DNA from: an uncultured bacterium | GTDB lineage: Bacteria; Bacteroidota; Bacteroidia; Chitinophagales; Chitinophagaceae | Direction: 5' to 3' | NCBI GenBank assembly: GCA_903921675.1 | Contig: CAIXQW010000256.1 | Span: forward strand, 76,958 to 111,682 | DNA: 34,725 nucleotides | Shown here: in pieces, positions 1-9,634 of the stretch | How the letters are laid out: each line of letters begins with the position of its first letter | Position numbering within the stretch: the stretch's first letter is position 1 | The notes under the pieces: generated by a model | What the model was told of the DNA's origin: nothing | What the model saw: only the letters and a program-made list of their open reading frames with translations | Databases searched by the model: none | Translations under genes and position numbers: made by a program

Positions 1-1566
1 ATTTACCAATCTTCGCCAGATTATCAACACCTATTTCCGCAGCCCAATGGTGGCAGCGTAATTAAATACCCTGCAGGACAAGCATTATTGATGTCGCCAT
101 TTTTTGCAATTGCACATACTTACAATAAAGTATCTAAAAAATATCCCGCAGATGGTTACTCTTATCCCTATCAATTGGCAATTGGCTTAGGATATTTGTT
201 TTATGCATTTATTGGATTGTTTTTATTTCGTATAATTTTATTAAAATATTTTTCGGATGTTGTTGCTGGTATAACTATTTTATGTATTGGTATTGGTAGC
301 AATTATCTAAATTATGCTAGTGTAGATCAATGCATGTCGCACAATCCATTATTTACTTTGTACTCTGTTTTAATATTAATGGTAATTCGTTATTATCAAA
401 AACCAAATATTAGCAAAGCTTTTGGCATTGGCTTAATTACTGGATTAATGACGCTAATAAGGCCTACTGAAATTTTATCCCTACTTATTGTATTGCTTTG
501 GGGCATCAACAATTGGAAGCAGTTTAAAGATAGAATTGTATTTGCCTGGCAACAATGGCAACACATTATTGTAATGATTATCGGTTTCAGTATTTTTATT
601 AGTATTCAGCTAGCCTATTGGAAAACAGTGAGTGGTCATTTTGTAGTATATAGTTATAATGACCAAGGCTTTAATTGGTTGCATCCCTACTTCGAAGGGT
701 TTCTAACAAGTGTAAGATGTGGATGGTTGAGATATACACCCATCATGCTGCTTACTTTATTAGGCTTTGTTCCTTTTATTTTTAAAAAGCAAAACACGTG
801 GGCTGTAGTAGCTTTTTGTTTCATCAACCTTTATATAATTTGTTGTTGGGATATTTGGTGGTTTGGCGGCAGGGCAATGGTACAAAGCTATGTGGTAATG
901 AGTTTTGCATTAGCTGCCTTAATAGAGTGGTGCTGGAGCAAAAGGATTTTTAAATATATATTAGTGGTACTATTAATTAGCACTGCTTATATCAATATTT
1001 GGTGGACTATCAATGCGCATGGCGGTAAGGTGGCCATCATGGATGTAAGCAAAGCATATTCAAAAAAAACTTATGGAAAATGGTATGTAGATGATAACAT
1101 TAATAAACTGCAGGATAATGCAGATTGGTTTGAAGCAAATCCAAATAACATAGATACTTTACTGAACACAACTTGCTATTTACCTATTGATACCAATAAG
1201 AAAATAATAGATGGAAAAACATATTGTCTATTAAATAATACTATCCAATTTTCATCAGAAATACAAGTACCTACAACAGATAAGAAATGGATAAGAACAT
1301 TTGTAGCATGCAAAATCAATCAAAAAGAATGGAATTATTGGAGCATGACCCAACTTATCATCCGGTTTTATTATCAAGACAAAGAAGTAAAATCAAATAT
1401 GATTCGGGTGCAACGAATCTTGAATGATAATGAAACGAAAACAATTTCATTTGATGCAAAAACACCAAGCGAAAAATTTGACAAAATTGTATTTACTGTA
1501 TGGAATGCAAATGGTGAAAAAGAAATTTTCTTAGGCAATTTAAAAATTATTGCATTTAATGACTAA
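1..1566 (+). CDS. Polytopic membrane protein, GT-C glycosyltransferase-like (5' end outside window)
   Basis: The reading frame is open from base 1, so the gene begins upstream and only the last 521 codons are here; the TTG/ATG pair at 88-93 is internal. The visible part starts with a hydrophilic loop containing KYPAGQALLMSPFF, a pattern typical of dolichyl-phosphate-mannose mannosyltransferase-like (GT39/GT-C fold) proteins of Bacteroidota. About eight to ten hydrophobic segments follow, up to about codon 340 of the visible part. A C-terminal soluble domain of about 170 residues, probably beta-rich, comes last. The catalytic acidic loop of GT-C enzymes would lie in the missing N-terminus, so the enzymatic class is inferred from topology only. 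The gene ends 3 bp before the convergent UbiA-like gene. It could also be a non-enzymatic member of the superfamily. Confidence 0.7.
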   Translation: MYQSSPDYQHLFPQPNGGSVIKYPAGQALLMSPFFAIAHTYNKVSKKYPADGYSYPYQLAIGLGYLFYAFIGLFLFRIILLKYFSDVVAGITILCIGIGSNYLNYASVDQCMSHNPLFTLYSVLILMVIRYYQKPNISKAFGIGLITGLMTLIRPTEILSLLIVLLWGINNWKQFKDRIVFAWQQWQHIIVMIIGFSIFISIQLAYWKTVSGHFVVYSYNDQGFNWLHPYFEGFLTSVRCGWLRYTPIMLLTLLGFVPFIFKKQNTWAVVAFCFINLYIICCWDIWWFGGRAMVQSYVVMSFALAALIEWCWSKRIFKYILVVLLISTAYINIWWTINAHGGKVAIMDVSKAYSKKTYGKWYVDDNINKLQDNADWFEANPNNIDTLLNTTCYLPIDTNKKIIDGKTYCLLNNTIQFSSEIQVPTTDKKWIRTFVACKINQKEWNYWSMTQLIIRFYYQDKEVKSNMIRVQRILNDNETKTISFDAKTPSEKFDKIVFTVWNANGEKEIFLGNLKIIAFND

Positions 1567-1569
1567 CTA

Positions 1570-2400
1570 TTAAAAAATCTGCATAGCTAGATAAATTGCA
1601 CCATTAATAAAAATTAATCCATCCAATACAAAATAATAATACACTTCGTTTTTACTATCTAAATTTCTTTTATATAAAAGCATGATTAATAAAATTGGAA
1701 TAAAATTAAATGCAAGAAAAATAGGTTTTATTTCATCCGTTAATTTAATATTGCTTAGAATGCTCATGGCTATTAGCACTTGTACTATTATATGTACCAA
1801 GCCTACACTAGCCAAGGCTATAATAGATTTTATGCCGCCAAGTGCATCTTCTATTTTATCTCTATAATCAAACAAACCACATATTACTAAAAGCAATGCA
1901 AAACGATGAAGTGTGTATTGAAAGAATGTATCTGAAAAATTTTGCTGCGTAATAAATATTGGTAACAATACTGTGGCATAAGTCCATGCTGCTGCCAAAT
2001 AAATTGTTTTTGCAAAAATGTATTTTTTAAAATTAGCAAATGCAACATGCGGAATTTTAGGAGCTGTATAAATAAAAGACAGTACTACCAATGGCGATGC
2101 GAAAAATAAATAGGCTATTGGTAATTGCCATGCAAAATATGCTGCGCCAATTGCCGATAAAATTGCTAGTGCTGCAATAATCGTTTTATTTTTTACACTC
2201 CAGTTTTCGCGTTCTCTATCGTGCAAGGCATCAGGAGTAAAAAACCAATGAAAATTATAACTACATAAAGTTGCAAAAAACAAAAACGGATAAAATGCAT
2301 TAAGTATTTGCAAATGCAATATTTGGCAAGTGCCATAAACCGCTACAGCAGCGCCTGCAGCAATGTATAAATTAGTATATAAAAATAATTTTTTTAGCAA
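1570..2400 (-). CDS. UbiA-like membrane protein with degenerate first Asp motif
   Basis: A 276-residue, almost entirely hydrophobic protein with about eight to nine membrane segments. It resembles the UbiA prenyltransferase superfamily, which transfers isoprenoid chains to aromatic or polar acceptors in the membrane. The second Asp-rich loop is recognisable as DYRDKIED (about residues 178-185). The first loop, normally NDxxDxxxD, reads YNFHWFFTPDALHDRE (about 48-63) and lacks the usual metal-binding pattern, so activity is doubtful. The start is a TTG (2398-2400); no ATG lies upstream in frame, and the N-terminus LKKLFLYTNLYIAAGAA fits relatives. It follows the radical SAM gene on the same strand with a 62-nt gap and is probably co-transcribed. 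The function of this branch is unknown to me. Confidence 0.65.
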   Translation of the reverse strand: MLKKLFLYTNLYIAAGAAVAVYGTCQILHLQILNAFYPFLFFATLCSYNFHWFFTPDALHDRERENWSVKNKTIIAALAILSAIGAAYFAWQLPIAYLFFASPLVVLSFIYTAPKIPHVAFANFKKYIFAKTIYLAAAWTYATVLLPIFITQQNFSDTFFQYTLHRFALLLVICGLFDYRDKIEDALGGIKSIIALASVGLVHIIVQVLIAMSILSNIKLTDEIKPIFLAFNFIPILLIMLLYKRNLDSKNEVYYYFVLDGLIFINGAIYLAMQIF

Positions 2401-2462
2401 AGTAATAAAAAATGAACTGCAAAATAATGGAATGTATTGCGCACCTACAACTATTTTTATAG

Positions 2463-3539
2463 CTATGCAAACAAATCTAATTGACCTGGTTTGCGGCGTA
2501 CAAAGTGTTCTGTACTTAGCACAATATCTTCTGTATTATAATTATATTTTTTTTGATACAACTTAAATTGTTGATGGATGATATCTGCAAATGTGCCATC
2601 ACCAGTAATGCGCTTACCAGGCCTTGTATCGCCAAGCTGCCCACAATGCACTTCTCTTATTAAGTTTAAAATTTTACTAGCTTTATCCGGAAAAGTTTTT
2701 TGCAGCCAATCTATAAACAGTGGCTCTACAGATCCATTCAATCTTACAATGGTATAATCTGCCCATTGCGCACCAGCTTCTTTGGCACGCTTTAGCACAT
2801 CATGTATATCAGTATCGTTTAATCCAGGAATGATTGGTGCATTTAAAATGCCTGTAGGTATTTGGTGTTGGTTCAAAATTTCTAAAATTTTAAACCTGTC
2901 TGCATAAGTACTTGTTCTAGGTTCTAGCTGCAAACGTAATTTTTCATTCGTACTTGTAATGCTAGTAGTTACTTGTATTAAATTATATTTTTGTAATTCT
3001 TGCAAAATATCCAAATCGCGCAGCACCAATGCATTTTTAGTAACAATTGCCACCGGATTTTTAAACTCTAAACATACCTTCAATAATTCTCTGGTCAGTT
3101 TAAATTTTCTTTCTGCAGGCTGATAGCAGTCTGTATTGCCACTCAAACTGATGGTTTCTGGCTTCCAATTGGCATTTGTAAATGTTTGGCGCAATAATTC
3201 TGCGGCATTATGCTTTACCACAATTTTACTTTCAAAATCTGTTCCAGCACTATATCCCAAAAATTCGTGTGTAGGCCTCGCATAACAATAAATACAACCA
3301 TGCTCACAACCCTGATATGGATTTACACTCCACTGCATGGGCACATCAAAGCTAGGCACTTTGTTTGCTATGCCTTTGCTAGTTTCTTGCAAATAGGTAG
3401 TTTTGGGAGTATTTACTTCCCAATCATCTATGCCTTCTGCAAAATCGCGAATATAGCTTTGACTCGCAAATTTATTGGCAGGATTGTACTGTGCGCCTCT
3501 GCCTTTTGTGTACTCGTCGTTAGTGTCGTTTAATACCAT
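2463..3539 (-). CDS. Radical SAM protein, PA0069/SplB-like family
   Basis: A 358-residue protein with the radical SAM cluster motif CxxxCxxC at C78, C82 and C85 in the context NPYQGCEHGCIYCYARP. This spacing and context match the PA0069-family radical SAM proteins, distant relatives of spore photoproduct lyase, which bind a [4Fe-4S] cluster and cleave S-adenosylmethionine. SLSGNTDCYQPAE (about residues 154-166) and GILNAPIIPGLND (about 235-247) are further family blocks in the TIM-barrel half. The N-terminal GRGAQYNPANKF is also characteristic. No substrate is established for the family. The ATG at 3537-3539 is the first start in frame. No TAnnTTTG box was seen directly upstream. The UbiA-like gene follows 62 nt downstream. 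Confidence 0.9.
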   Translation of the reverse strand: MVLNDTNDEYTKGRGAQYNPANKFASQSYIRDFAEGIDDWEVNTPKTTYLQETSKGIANKVPSFDVPMQWSVNPYQGCEHGCIYCYARPTHEFLGYSAGTDFESKIVVKHNAAELLRQTFTNANWKPETISLSGNTDCYQPAERKFKLTRELLKVCLEFKNPVAIVTKNALVLRDLDILQELQKYNLIQVTTSITSTNEKLRLQLEPRTSTYADRFKILEILNQHQIPTGILNAPIIPGLNDTDIHDVLKRAKEAGAQWADYTIVRLNGSVEPLFIDWLQKTFPDKASKILNLIREVHCGQLGDTRPGKRITGDGTFADIIHQQFKLYQKKYNYNTEDIVLSTEHFVRRKPGQLDLFA

Positions 3540-3687
3540 TATTTATACAATGCTAAAGGTGCGGCACATAAAGTATTTATGCAGTTAAAACACTTATAAT
3601 TTTTTACACAATTTAGAAGCAATTACTGCTGCCAATTTTTACTGTAATGTTTACCAGCCAAACAAGTAATAATTGTAAAATCGGTAT

Positions 3688-3695
3688 TACCTTTG
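3688..3695 (+). promoter_or_regulatory. -7 promoter box of dnaX (TACCTTTG)
   Basis: A perfect match to the Bacteroidota -7 element TAnnTTTG, 11 nt before the dnaX ATG at 3707. The box lies inside the longer open frame that begins at 3647, so it argues for the 3707 start. No clear -33 TTTG was found at the usual distance. Confidence 0.6.
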
Positions 3696-3706
3696 AACAT
3701 TCTATT

Positions 3707-5503
3707 ATGGCAGAAAATTTTGTAGTATCCGCATTAAAATACAGACCACAAACCTTTGATACGGTGGTAGGGCAATCGCATATTACCACTACCCTAAAAA
3801 ATGCTATCAAAACCAATCAACTAGCGCATTCCTTTTTGTTTTGCGGTCCGCGTGGAGTGGGCAAAACTACATGTGCAAGAATTTTAGCCAAAACCATCAA
3901 CTGCCTTACGCCAACTGCCAATTTTGAAGCTTGCGACACCTGCGAAAACTGTGTATCGTTTAAAAATAATACTAGCTTTAATGTACACGAGTTAGATGCT
4001 GCTAGTAATAATAGTGTAGATGATATACGTGTGCTAACAGACCAAGTGCGCTTTGCCCCACAAGGCGGTAGCAAATACAAAGTGTATATTATAGATGAGG
4101 TACACATGCTAAGCCAACAAGCGTTTAATGCTTTTTTAAAAACATTAGAAGAGCCACCTAGCTATGCTATTTTTATTTTAGCTACTACGGAAAAGCATAA
4201 AATTTTACCAACTATTTTAAGCCGTTGTCAGATATTTGATTTTAAAAGAATTACTACAAAAGATACAGTAGACCATCTGCAACACATTTGCGAAATAGAA
4301 AAAGTAAGTGCAGAAATAGATGCCTTGCATTTTATTGCATTAAAAAGTGAAGGCTGCATGCGCGATTCGCTTAGCATCATGGACAAAATAATTAGTTTTG
4401 GCGGAGGGCAAATTACCTATACCAATACTATTGAAAATCTAAATATTTTAGATTACGATTATTTCTTTAAAATGACAGAAGCTGTGGCAACACAAAATCT
4501 AAGCAGCGCAATGCTAATGTACGATGATATATTGGCAAAGGGTTTTGAAGGCGATATGTTTATGAATGGATTTGCTGAGCATTTTAGAAATTTAATGATG
4601 TGCAAAGATGAAAGAATAGTGCGCTTGATGGATGTAGCAGAAGGTATTAAAAAAAGATATTTTGATCAAGCCAATTCTATCAGCAATAGTTTAATAATAA
4701 ATGCCATTAGTATTTTAAACAATAGCGAGTTGGATTATAAAATGGCGCGCAACAAAAGACTGCATGTAGAAATGGCTTTAATTAAACTTTGCCACTTAAT
4801 ACAAGCCATCCAAATTGTGAGCCATGCTGATGGTATTGCTAAAAAAAAAGTAACCACTAATTTTATATCGCCAATATTTAAAAAGGCTGCAGCTAGCTTG
4901 CAAATAGACGAAAGCCTCATTGCAAAAACTGCCGCAAATGCAAGTAGCATTGTAGCAGAACCACTTGTGCAGCCAATTGCTGTAGCGCACAAAAAAGAAG
5001 AAACTGTTGTAAAACCAATAGTAAGTAATACTAACACAAGTGCAGGCAATGGTGGTATTAAATTGGCTAACTTAAAAAGCATTGCAGATAAAGCCAAAGA
5101 AGCATTAGCAGAAAAAGCAGCCCAACAAAAAATTGCAATCACCGCCGAAAACTTAAAAGAAGTTTGGCAAAAAACAATTGTGCATTTTGCAGAAGGCAAA
5201 GAATTTTTTGCAACATCTATGAAAAACGCAAGAGTAAGTTTCGACAAGGAAACCATTTCTATCATAGCTGTAGATATGATGGGTGCAGAATTTATGATGA
5301 GCAACAAACTGCCTATTACCCAGTTTTTAATGGCGCAATTTGTAAACAATCACTTGCATGTAATAATGGATAAAGATATTCAAGCAAGCCAAGACACCAC
5401 CAAAACTACCAAAAGCATTAAAGAAAAATATGATGATTTTGTAAAAGAAAATCCATTAGTACAAAAAATGAAAGATGATTTGGGGTTGGAGATGGAGTAT
5501 TAA
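3707..5503 (+). CDS. dnaX: DNA polymerase III subunit gamma/tau
   Basis: Clamp-loader ATPase of 598 residues. The N-terminal AAA+ module begins with [16 protein letters not shown]. Walker A is GPRGVGKT (47-54). A zinc-binding cluster of four cysteines follows (NC, then ACDTCENC, about residues 66-83). Walker B is [10 protein letters not shown], and [17 protein letters not shown] carries sensor 1 and the arginine-finger SRC motif. The helical collar domain spans about 230-370. A low-complexity Ala/Lys-rich linker follows, then a C-terminal domain (about 470-598) that in tau contacts the polymerase. The frame is open back to 3647, but [17 protein letters not shown] is the standard N-terminus and the promoter box overlaps the extension. 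No slippery A-run and hairpin for gamma production was verified. The stop overlaps that of ruvB on the other strand. Confidence 0.97.
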   Translation: MAENFVVSALKYRPQTFDTVVGQSHITTTLKNAIKTNQLAHSFLFCGPRGVGKTTCARILAKTINCLTPTANFEACDTCENCVSFKNNTSFNVHELDAASNNSVDDIRVLTDQVRFAPQGGSKYKVYIIDEVHMLSQQAFNAFLKTLEEPPSYAIFILATTEKHKILPTILSRCQIFDFKRITTKDTVDHLQHICEIEKVSAEIDALHFIALKSEGCMRDSLSIMDKIISFGGGQITYTNTIENLNILDYDYFFKMTEAVATQNLSSAMLMYDDILAKGFEGDMFMNGFAEHFRNLMMCKDERIVRLMDVAEGIKKRYFDQANSISNSLIINAISILNNSELDYKMARNKRLHVEMALIKLCHLIQAIQIVSHADGIAKKKVTTNFISPIFKKAAASLQIDESLIAKTAANASSIVAEPLVQPIAVAHKKEETVVKPIVSNTNTSAGNGGIKLANLKSIADKAKEALAEKAAQQKIAITAENLKEVWQKTIVHFAEGKEFFATSMKNARVSFDKETISIIAVDMMGAEFMMSNKLPITQFLMAQFVNNHLHVIMDKDIQASQDTTKTTKSIKEKYDDFVKENPLVQKMKDDLGLEMEY

Positions 5504-6528
5504 AACAAACTCTGCATTCCACCTTTATTCATCCAGTTTTTACCAAGATGCTTATAAGCTTTTTCTGTAGCTTCTCTGCCACGAGGGGTGCGCACTATAA
5601 ATCCTTCTTGTATTAAAAAAGGTTCATATACTTCTTCTATTGTTCCGCTTTCTTCGCCTACGGCTGTGGCAATATTACTAATGCCCACTGGGCCACCTTT
5701 AAACTTTTCTATTAATGTAGTTAAGATTCTATTATCCATATCATCCAAACCGTTTTCATCTACATTCAATGCCTTTAAACCATGTTCTGCAATTGCCATA
5801 TCTATCACTCCATTGCCAAGCACTTGGGCAAAGTCGCGCATACGACGCAATAAACCATTGGCAATACGAGGTGTGCCTCTGCTGCGGCGCGCTACTTCTT
5901 TTGCTGCATCGCTAGTAATTTTTACATTTAGTACACCAGAACTACGCATAATAATAGCTTCCAACACTTCTTGCGGATAATACTCTAAGCGGCTTTTAAT
6001 ACCAAACCTAGAAAGGAGAGGTGCCGTAAGCAAACCACTTCTGGTAGTAGCTCCTACTAGTGTAAACGGATTTAAATTAATTTGAATACTGCGCGCATTT
6101 GGCCCGCTATCTATCATGATATCTATTTTAAAATCCTCCATAGCGCTGTACAGATACTCTTCTACTACAGTACTCAAACGATGGATTTCATCTATAAACA
6201 AAACGTCTCTTGGTTCCAAACTAGTTAGCAATCCTGCAAGGTCGGCAGGCTTTTCTATTACTGGACCACTTGTTTCTTTAATGCTAACACCTAACTCATT
6301 GGCTACTATTCTACTTAATGTAGTTTTTCCTAAACCCGGAGGGCCATGAAACAGCACATGATCCAAACTTTCACCACGCATATTAGCAGCCTTAATAAAT
6401 ATTTTTACATTTTCTATAGCCTGCGGTTGTCCAGCAAAATCTACTAAACTTTCTGGCCTTATACTATTTTCAAATTCTTTATCTACTGCGGGGTTTTCTG
6501 CACCTGGATCAAGGTTCGGATTACTCAT
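5500..6528 (-). CDS. ruvB: Holliday junction branch migration DNA helicase RuvB
   Basis: A 342-residue hexameric AAA+ motor that drives RuvAB branch migration at Holliday junctions. Walker A is GPPGLGKT (62-69), Walker B is FIDEIHRLS, sensor 1 is GATTRSG and the arginine finger lies in LLSRFG. The lid domain includes [16 protein letters not shown]. The C-terminal winged helix ends with [19 protein letters not shown]. Length and every motif match the family. The ATG (6526-6528) is supported by a perfect -7 box only 4 nt upstream. The gene is monocistronic and convergent with dnaX; the two stop codons share the palindrome TTAA at 5500-5503. ruvA and ruvC are not in the window. Confidence 0.98.
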   Translation of the reverse strand: MSNPNLDPGAENPAVDKEFENSIRPESLVDFAGQPQAIENVKIFIKAANMRGESLDHVLFHGPPGLGKTTLSRIVANELGVSIKETSGPVIEKPADLAGLLTSLEPRDVLFIDEIHRLSTVVEEYLYSAMEDFKIDIMIDSGPNARSIQINLNPFTLVGATTRSGLLTAPLLSRFGIKSRLEYYPQEVLEAIIMRSSGVLNVKITSDAAKEVARRSRGTPRIANGLLRRMRDFAQVLGNGVIDMAIAEHGLKALNVDENGLDDMDNRILTTLIEKFKGGPVGISNIATAVGEESGTIEEVYEPFLIQEGFIVRTPRGREATEKAYKHLGKNWMNKGGMQSLF

Positions 6529-6532
6529 AATG

Positions 6533-6540
6533 CAAATATA
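6533..6540 (-). promoter_or_regulatory. -7 promoter box of ruvB (TATATTTG)
   Basis: On the minus strand TATATTTG ends 4 nt before the ruvB ATG. With the usual box-to-start distance in Bacteroidota, transcription would begin at or next to the ATG, giving a leaderless or nearly leaderless mRNA. Confidence 0.55.
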
Positions 6541-6575
6541 TAATTTTAAGTAGCAAGATAAATAGAATATTTTCT

Positions 6576-8087
6576 TTATTGATCTTTCAACATTTTGGTA
6601 CTATATTTTTTACCATTATCATCTGAAAGTTGAATAAAATAAATACCTGCTTTCAAGGCACTAACATCTATATTATTCATTGCATTGTTTACATTTTTTG
6701 TTTCTACAATTTCTCCTAAATCATTAATAATTGTAACTGTAAAATTAATAGAAAAATTGTTTGGTCTATTAATGAAAGCCCTCTGATAGCAAGGATTTGG
6801 ATAGATTGCTTGGTTTGTTTGTAGCAATTCATCTATACCCAAATTCAAATACGTTTGCCTTCTTTTTTCTAAAAAAGGCTTGATGCCATAAGGCGTATGC
6901 GCATCTACTGTAGCTACAAAACCATTATTAAATGCAGCCATTGTATAGCCATAATCTAATGCACGAAAACTATCCAATGCAACATAAGGTGCTATCAATA
7001 ATTTGTATTTGTCTATTACAGGAAACAATGTGTCTGGATGCGCAATGTAAGTAAATACAGTGTCTAAATATTTTGTAAACAGTGCTTTGCCTTGTGCATT
7101 ATCTAAAATTCTTTTTGCCAATGGTCTTGCTTCTGTTTGATTGTACCAAAGATATGGGTCGCGCATTGTCCAGTCTATACCACTCCAATCTACGCCAAAA
7201 GTATTATCGGCATCTATTGTTACATATCTAAATTTTTTTGTGATAGAATCATGGTATAAAATATAGTTATTTTTATTGTAAGCATAGTCATCCCAATTGC
7301 CACTTGCTACATCTAAAGCTAAAGATTTTAAAAACGATTGATAATCGAATATAGTATCTAAATAAGTTAGGTAATTGGTGGTGCTACTATTATTGATGGT
7401 AGTAATAAAATTTACTAAATCACTATAGTCGTCTATAGTTTCATTGGTTTGCAAATCATAGGTTTTATCTCCGCTAGAGCTAGCAGTTTTATAGGCGGCT
7501 TGTCCTGGGCCAAGATAGCTTAAATCTGCACCCCAACTGCATTTGTACATATTACTATTATCCAATGCATTGGCATCTTGTAGCCACTCTGCATCTACTT
7601 CTTCTACATTGGTATACAAGCCAAAATATAAATTATTGATGTACACATTTACAAAACTCATTCTTCGTTTTGGCAATCCAAATTTTTTCCAACAATCATA
7701 AAACAATTTTTCACGAATCATAGTTGGGTCGTTGTGATTGCCAATTAAATTTAGCTTGCGTACTCCTTTGTATCTTTTAGTACTATCATAAGTATTAAAA
7801 GAAATTTTGATAGATTTTTTGAATGCAGCTAAAGATGTATTTCCTCTAAAACGAATAGCTACAGAGTCTATGGTATCTGTTACAAATGCATTCGTGTACT
7901 GCATATTGGCCATATAATATTTACCATCTAATGCATATAGTTTTGCAAAGCTATCCGCAGGTATTGTTATATAAACAGCATTCACAGTATCTTGCTCAAA
8001 CAAACTTAATTGTGCTTTACTCTCACTAAAACAACCTATCAAAAGGATAGTTAGCACAATATTGCAATAAAATACCTTTGTAAACAT
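6576..8087 (-). CDS. Secreted CotH-like protein with T9SS C-terminal sorting domain
   Basis: A 503-residue exported protein. The N-terminus is a signal peptide that ends either at a lipobox (LIGC, Cys19) or, more likely for a T9SS cargo, at SKA-Q (about 25). The body is a CotH-type protein-kinase-like domain: [39 protein letters not shown], and the YGLY-like loop [14 protein letters not shown] match family blocks, and [12 protein letters not shown] (about 292-303) would hold the metal-binding acidic residues. CotH proteins phosphorylate secreted proteins in spore formers and fungi; the role in Bacteroidota is not established. The last 75 residues (IYPNP...[10 protein letters not shown]...TKMLKDQ) form a type A T9SS sorting domain. 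A near-consensus -7 box (TACTTTCG, 8091-8098) lies 3 nt from the ATG. Confidence 0.88.
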   Translation of the reverse strand: MFTKVFYCNIVLTILLIGCFSESKAQLSLFEQDTVNAVYITIPADSFAKLYALDGKYYMANMQYTNAFVTDTIDSVAIRFRGNTSLAAFKKSIKISFNTYDSTKRYKGVRKLNLIGNHNDPTMIREKLFYDCWKKFGLPKRRMSFVNVYINNLYFGLYTNVEEVDAEWLQDANALDNSNMYKCSWGADLSYLGPGQAAYKTASSSGDKTYDLQTNETIDDYSDLVNFITTINNSSTTNYLTYLDTIFDYQSFLKSLALDVASGNWDDYAYNKNNYILYHDSITKKFRYVTIDADNTFGVDWSGIDWTMRDPYLWYNQTEARPLAKRILDNAQGKALFTKYLDTVFTYIAHPDTLFPVIDKYKLLIAPYVALDSFRALDYGYTMAAFNNGFVATVDAHTPYGIKPFLEKRRQTYLNLGIDELLQTNQAIYPNPCYQRAFINRPNNFSINFTVTIINDLGEIVETKNVNNAMNNIDVSALKAGIYFIQLSDDNGKKYSTKMLKDQ

Positions 8088-8162
8088 ATCCGAAAGTAGT
8101 ATGAATAAAAAGTTTAAGGACTTTTGATGCCCAATTAATTGTTACTTAATTGACAAAATAGC

Positions 8163-8312
8163 AGGGTATGCACCCCAAGGTAAAACTTTGGAAACAAAAT
8201 AGGAATCTTACTTCTAATGCTATCGGTACGAGATATTAATCCACCTAATGGCTTCGTAACACAGTATCGGGATTAGAAAAGCTAACACTCTTTTCCTCCT
8301 GTTAATTTTCTT
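8163..8312 (+). repeat. Dispersed structured repeat, copy A (150 bp)
   Basis: First of three related plus-strand elements (also 11615-11751 and 28201-28390). It begins AGGGTATGCACCCC, carries GGAAACAAAATAGGAATC at 8190-8207, then TATCGGGATTAGAAAA and CTAACACTC at 8265-8290, and ends GTTAATTTTCTT at 8301-8312. The last two blocks can pair (AGAAAA with TTTTCT, TAAC with GTTA). It fills most of the gap between the divergent CotH-like and acyl-CoA dehydrogenase genes. The minus-strand open frame over it is spurious. Confidence 0.75.
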
Positions 8313-8387
8313 AATATTATTCATTTTAAAAAAACACAAAGAATACTTACAATTGCTTAATTTCGTAGAATTAATACTGATAGTTTT

Positions 8388-9530
8388 ATGATGGATTTTA
8401 AACAAACCGAATTACAGGGTCAAATAAAAGATGTAATTAAAGATTTTTGCGAAAAAGAAATTCGCCCAAAAATGATGGAATGGGATGAAGCGCAAATTTT
8501 TCCAGTAGAAGTATTTAAAAAATTGGGAGAATTAGGCTTTATGGGCTGTGTAATACCTACTGAATATGGTGGAAGTGGATTAAGTTATTTTGAATATGTA
8601 ACAGTAGTAAGCGAAATAGCAAAAGTATGTGGCAGCATAGGCTTAAGTGTAGCTGCGCATAATAGCCTTTGTACTAATCATATTTATAAGTTTGGCAATG
8701 AGGAGCAAAAGAAAAAATATTTACCAAAACTTGCTACTGGCCAGTGGATTGGCGCATGGGGACTAACAGAAGCAAACACTGGTAGCGATGCTGGTAACAT
8801 GCGTTGCACAGCTACTCGCGATGGCGATGGTTGGATAATTAATGGAACAAAAAACTGGATTACGCATGGTAAGACAGGAGATATTGCAGTAGTTCTTTGC
8901 CGCACTGGAGAGCCTCGTGCAAAAAATAATGTAACTGCATTTGCCATAGAAAGAGGAACTCCTGGTTTTTCTGCTGGTAAAAAAGAAAACAAATTAGGTA
9001 TGCGCGCTAGCGAAACTACTGAGTTGGTTTTTGATAATTGCAAAATTAGCGATGCACAGCGCCTTGGCGAAGTTGGTGATGGTTTTAAACAAGCCATGAA
9101 AATATTAGATGGTGGTAGAATTTCTATAGCTGCGCTAAGTTTAGGCATTGCAAAAGGTGCTTATGATGCGAGTATTAAATACAGCAAAGAGCGCCATCAA
9201 TTTGATCAACCAATATCTAGTTTCCAAGCAATACAATGGAAACTGGCTGATATGGCTACTAAAATACAAGCAAGTGAATTATTAATATTTAATGCTTGTG
9301 ATAAAATAATGCGCGGCGACTCTGTAACCAATGCTGGAGCAATGGCTAAATATTATGCAAGCGAATGTTGTGTATGGGCTAGTACAGAAGCTGTTCAAAT
9401 ATTTGGTGGCTATGGCTATACTAAAGATTTTCCAGTAGAAAAATATTATCGCGATAGCAAACTTTGCACTATTGGCGAAGGCACTAGCGAAATTCAAAAA
9501 CTAGTAATTGCTAGAGAAATTTTGGCGTAA
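8388..9530 (+). CDS. Acyl-CoA dehydrogenase (short/medium-chain, butyryl-CoA type)
   Basis: A 380-residue FAD enzyme that oxidises acyl-CoA to trans-2-enoyl-CoA and passes electrons to ETF in beta-oxidation or amino-acid breakdown. Family blocks in order: IPTEYGGSGLSYFEY; WGLTEANTGSDAGNM (FAD/acyl contact); WIINGTKNWITHG; LDGGRISIAALSLGIAKGAYDASIKY; ERHQFDQPISSFQAIQWKLADM; and AVQIFGGYGYTKDFPVEKYYRD. The catalytic base is Glu364 in IGEGTSEIQ, the position used by butyryl-CoA and other short-chain enzymes. Two ATGs stand side by side (8388, 8391); either may be used. Upstream lies repeat copy A and a near-consensus -7 box TAATTTCG, about 20 nt before the ATG. It is monocistronic, with a strong terminator just downstream. 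Confidence 0.95.
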   Translation: MMDFKQTELQGQIKDVIKDFCEKEIRPKMMEWDEAQIFPVEVFKKLGELGFMGCVIPTEYGGSGLSYFEYVTVVSEIAKVCGSIGLSVAAHNSLCTNHIYKFGNEEQKKKYLPKLATGQWIGAWGLTEANTGSDAGNMRCTATRDGDGWIINGTKNWITHGKTGDIAVVLCRTGEPRAKNNVTAFAIERGTPGFSAGKKENKLGMRASETTELVFDNCKISDAQRLGEVGDGFKQAMKILDGGRISIAALSLGIAKGAYDASIKYSKERHQFDQPISSFQAIQWKLADMATKIQASELLIFNACDKIMRGDSVTNAGAMAKYYASECCVWASTEAVQIFGGYGYTKDFPVEKYYRDSKLCTIGEGTSEIQKLVIAREILA

Positions 9531-9551
9531 TAAACTATAATACATTTTTAT

Positions 9552-9587
9552 AAAAATCCTGAATAAGTAATTGTTCAGGATTTTTTT
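9552..9587 (+). terminator. Rho-independent terminator of the acyl-CoA dehydrogenase gene
   Basis: AAATCCTGAA and TTCAGGATTT form a stem of about 12 bp around a 10-nt loop. The 3' arm runs into a T-tract (9581-9587), 22 nt after the stop codon. Confidence 0.85.
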
Positions 9588-9588
9588 A

Positions 9589-9617
9589 TTTGATATAATT
9601 TTCTTTCCTTAATTTTG
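9589..9617 (+). promoter_or_regulatory. Promoter of the toxin-antitoxin locus
   Basis: TTTG at 9589-9592 and TAATTTTG at 9610-9617 match the -33 and -7 elements of Bacteroidota with a 17-nt spacer, slightly shorter than usual. The -7 box ends 17 nt before the antitoxin ATG. Confidence 0.45.
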
Positions 9618-9634
9618 AAATAAATACAAAAGCA

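Noticed and set aside
4735-5349. 204-codon minus-strand open frame inside dnaX
   Set aside because: It is a shadow of the dnaX linker and C-terminal coding sequence; dnaX is unambiguous and the shadow lacks family similarity.
8220-8405. 61-codon minus-strand open frame before the acyl-CoA dehydrogenase gene
   Set aside because: It crosses repeat copy A and the start of the dehydrogenase gene; composition is not protein-like.
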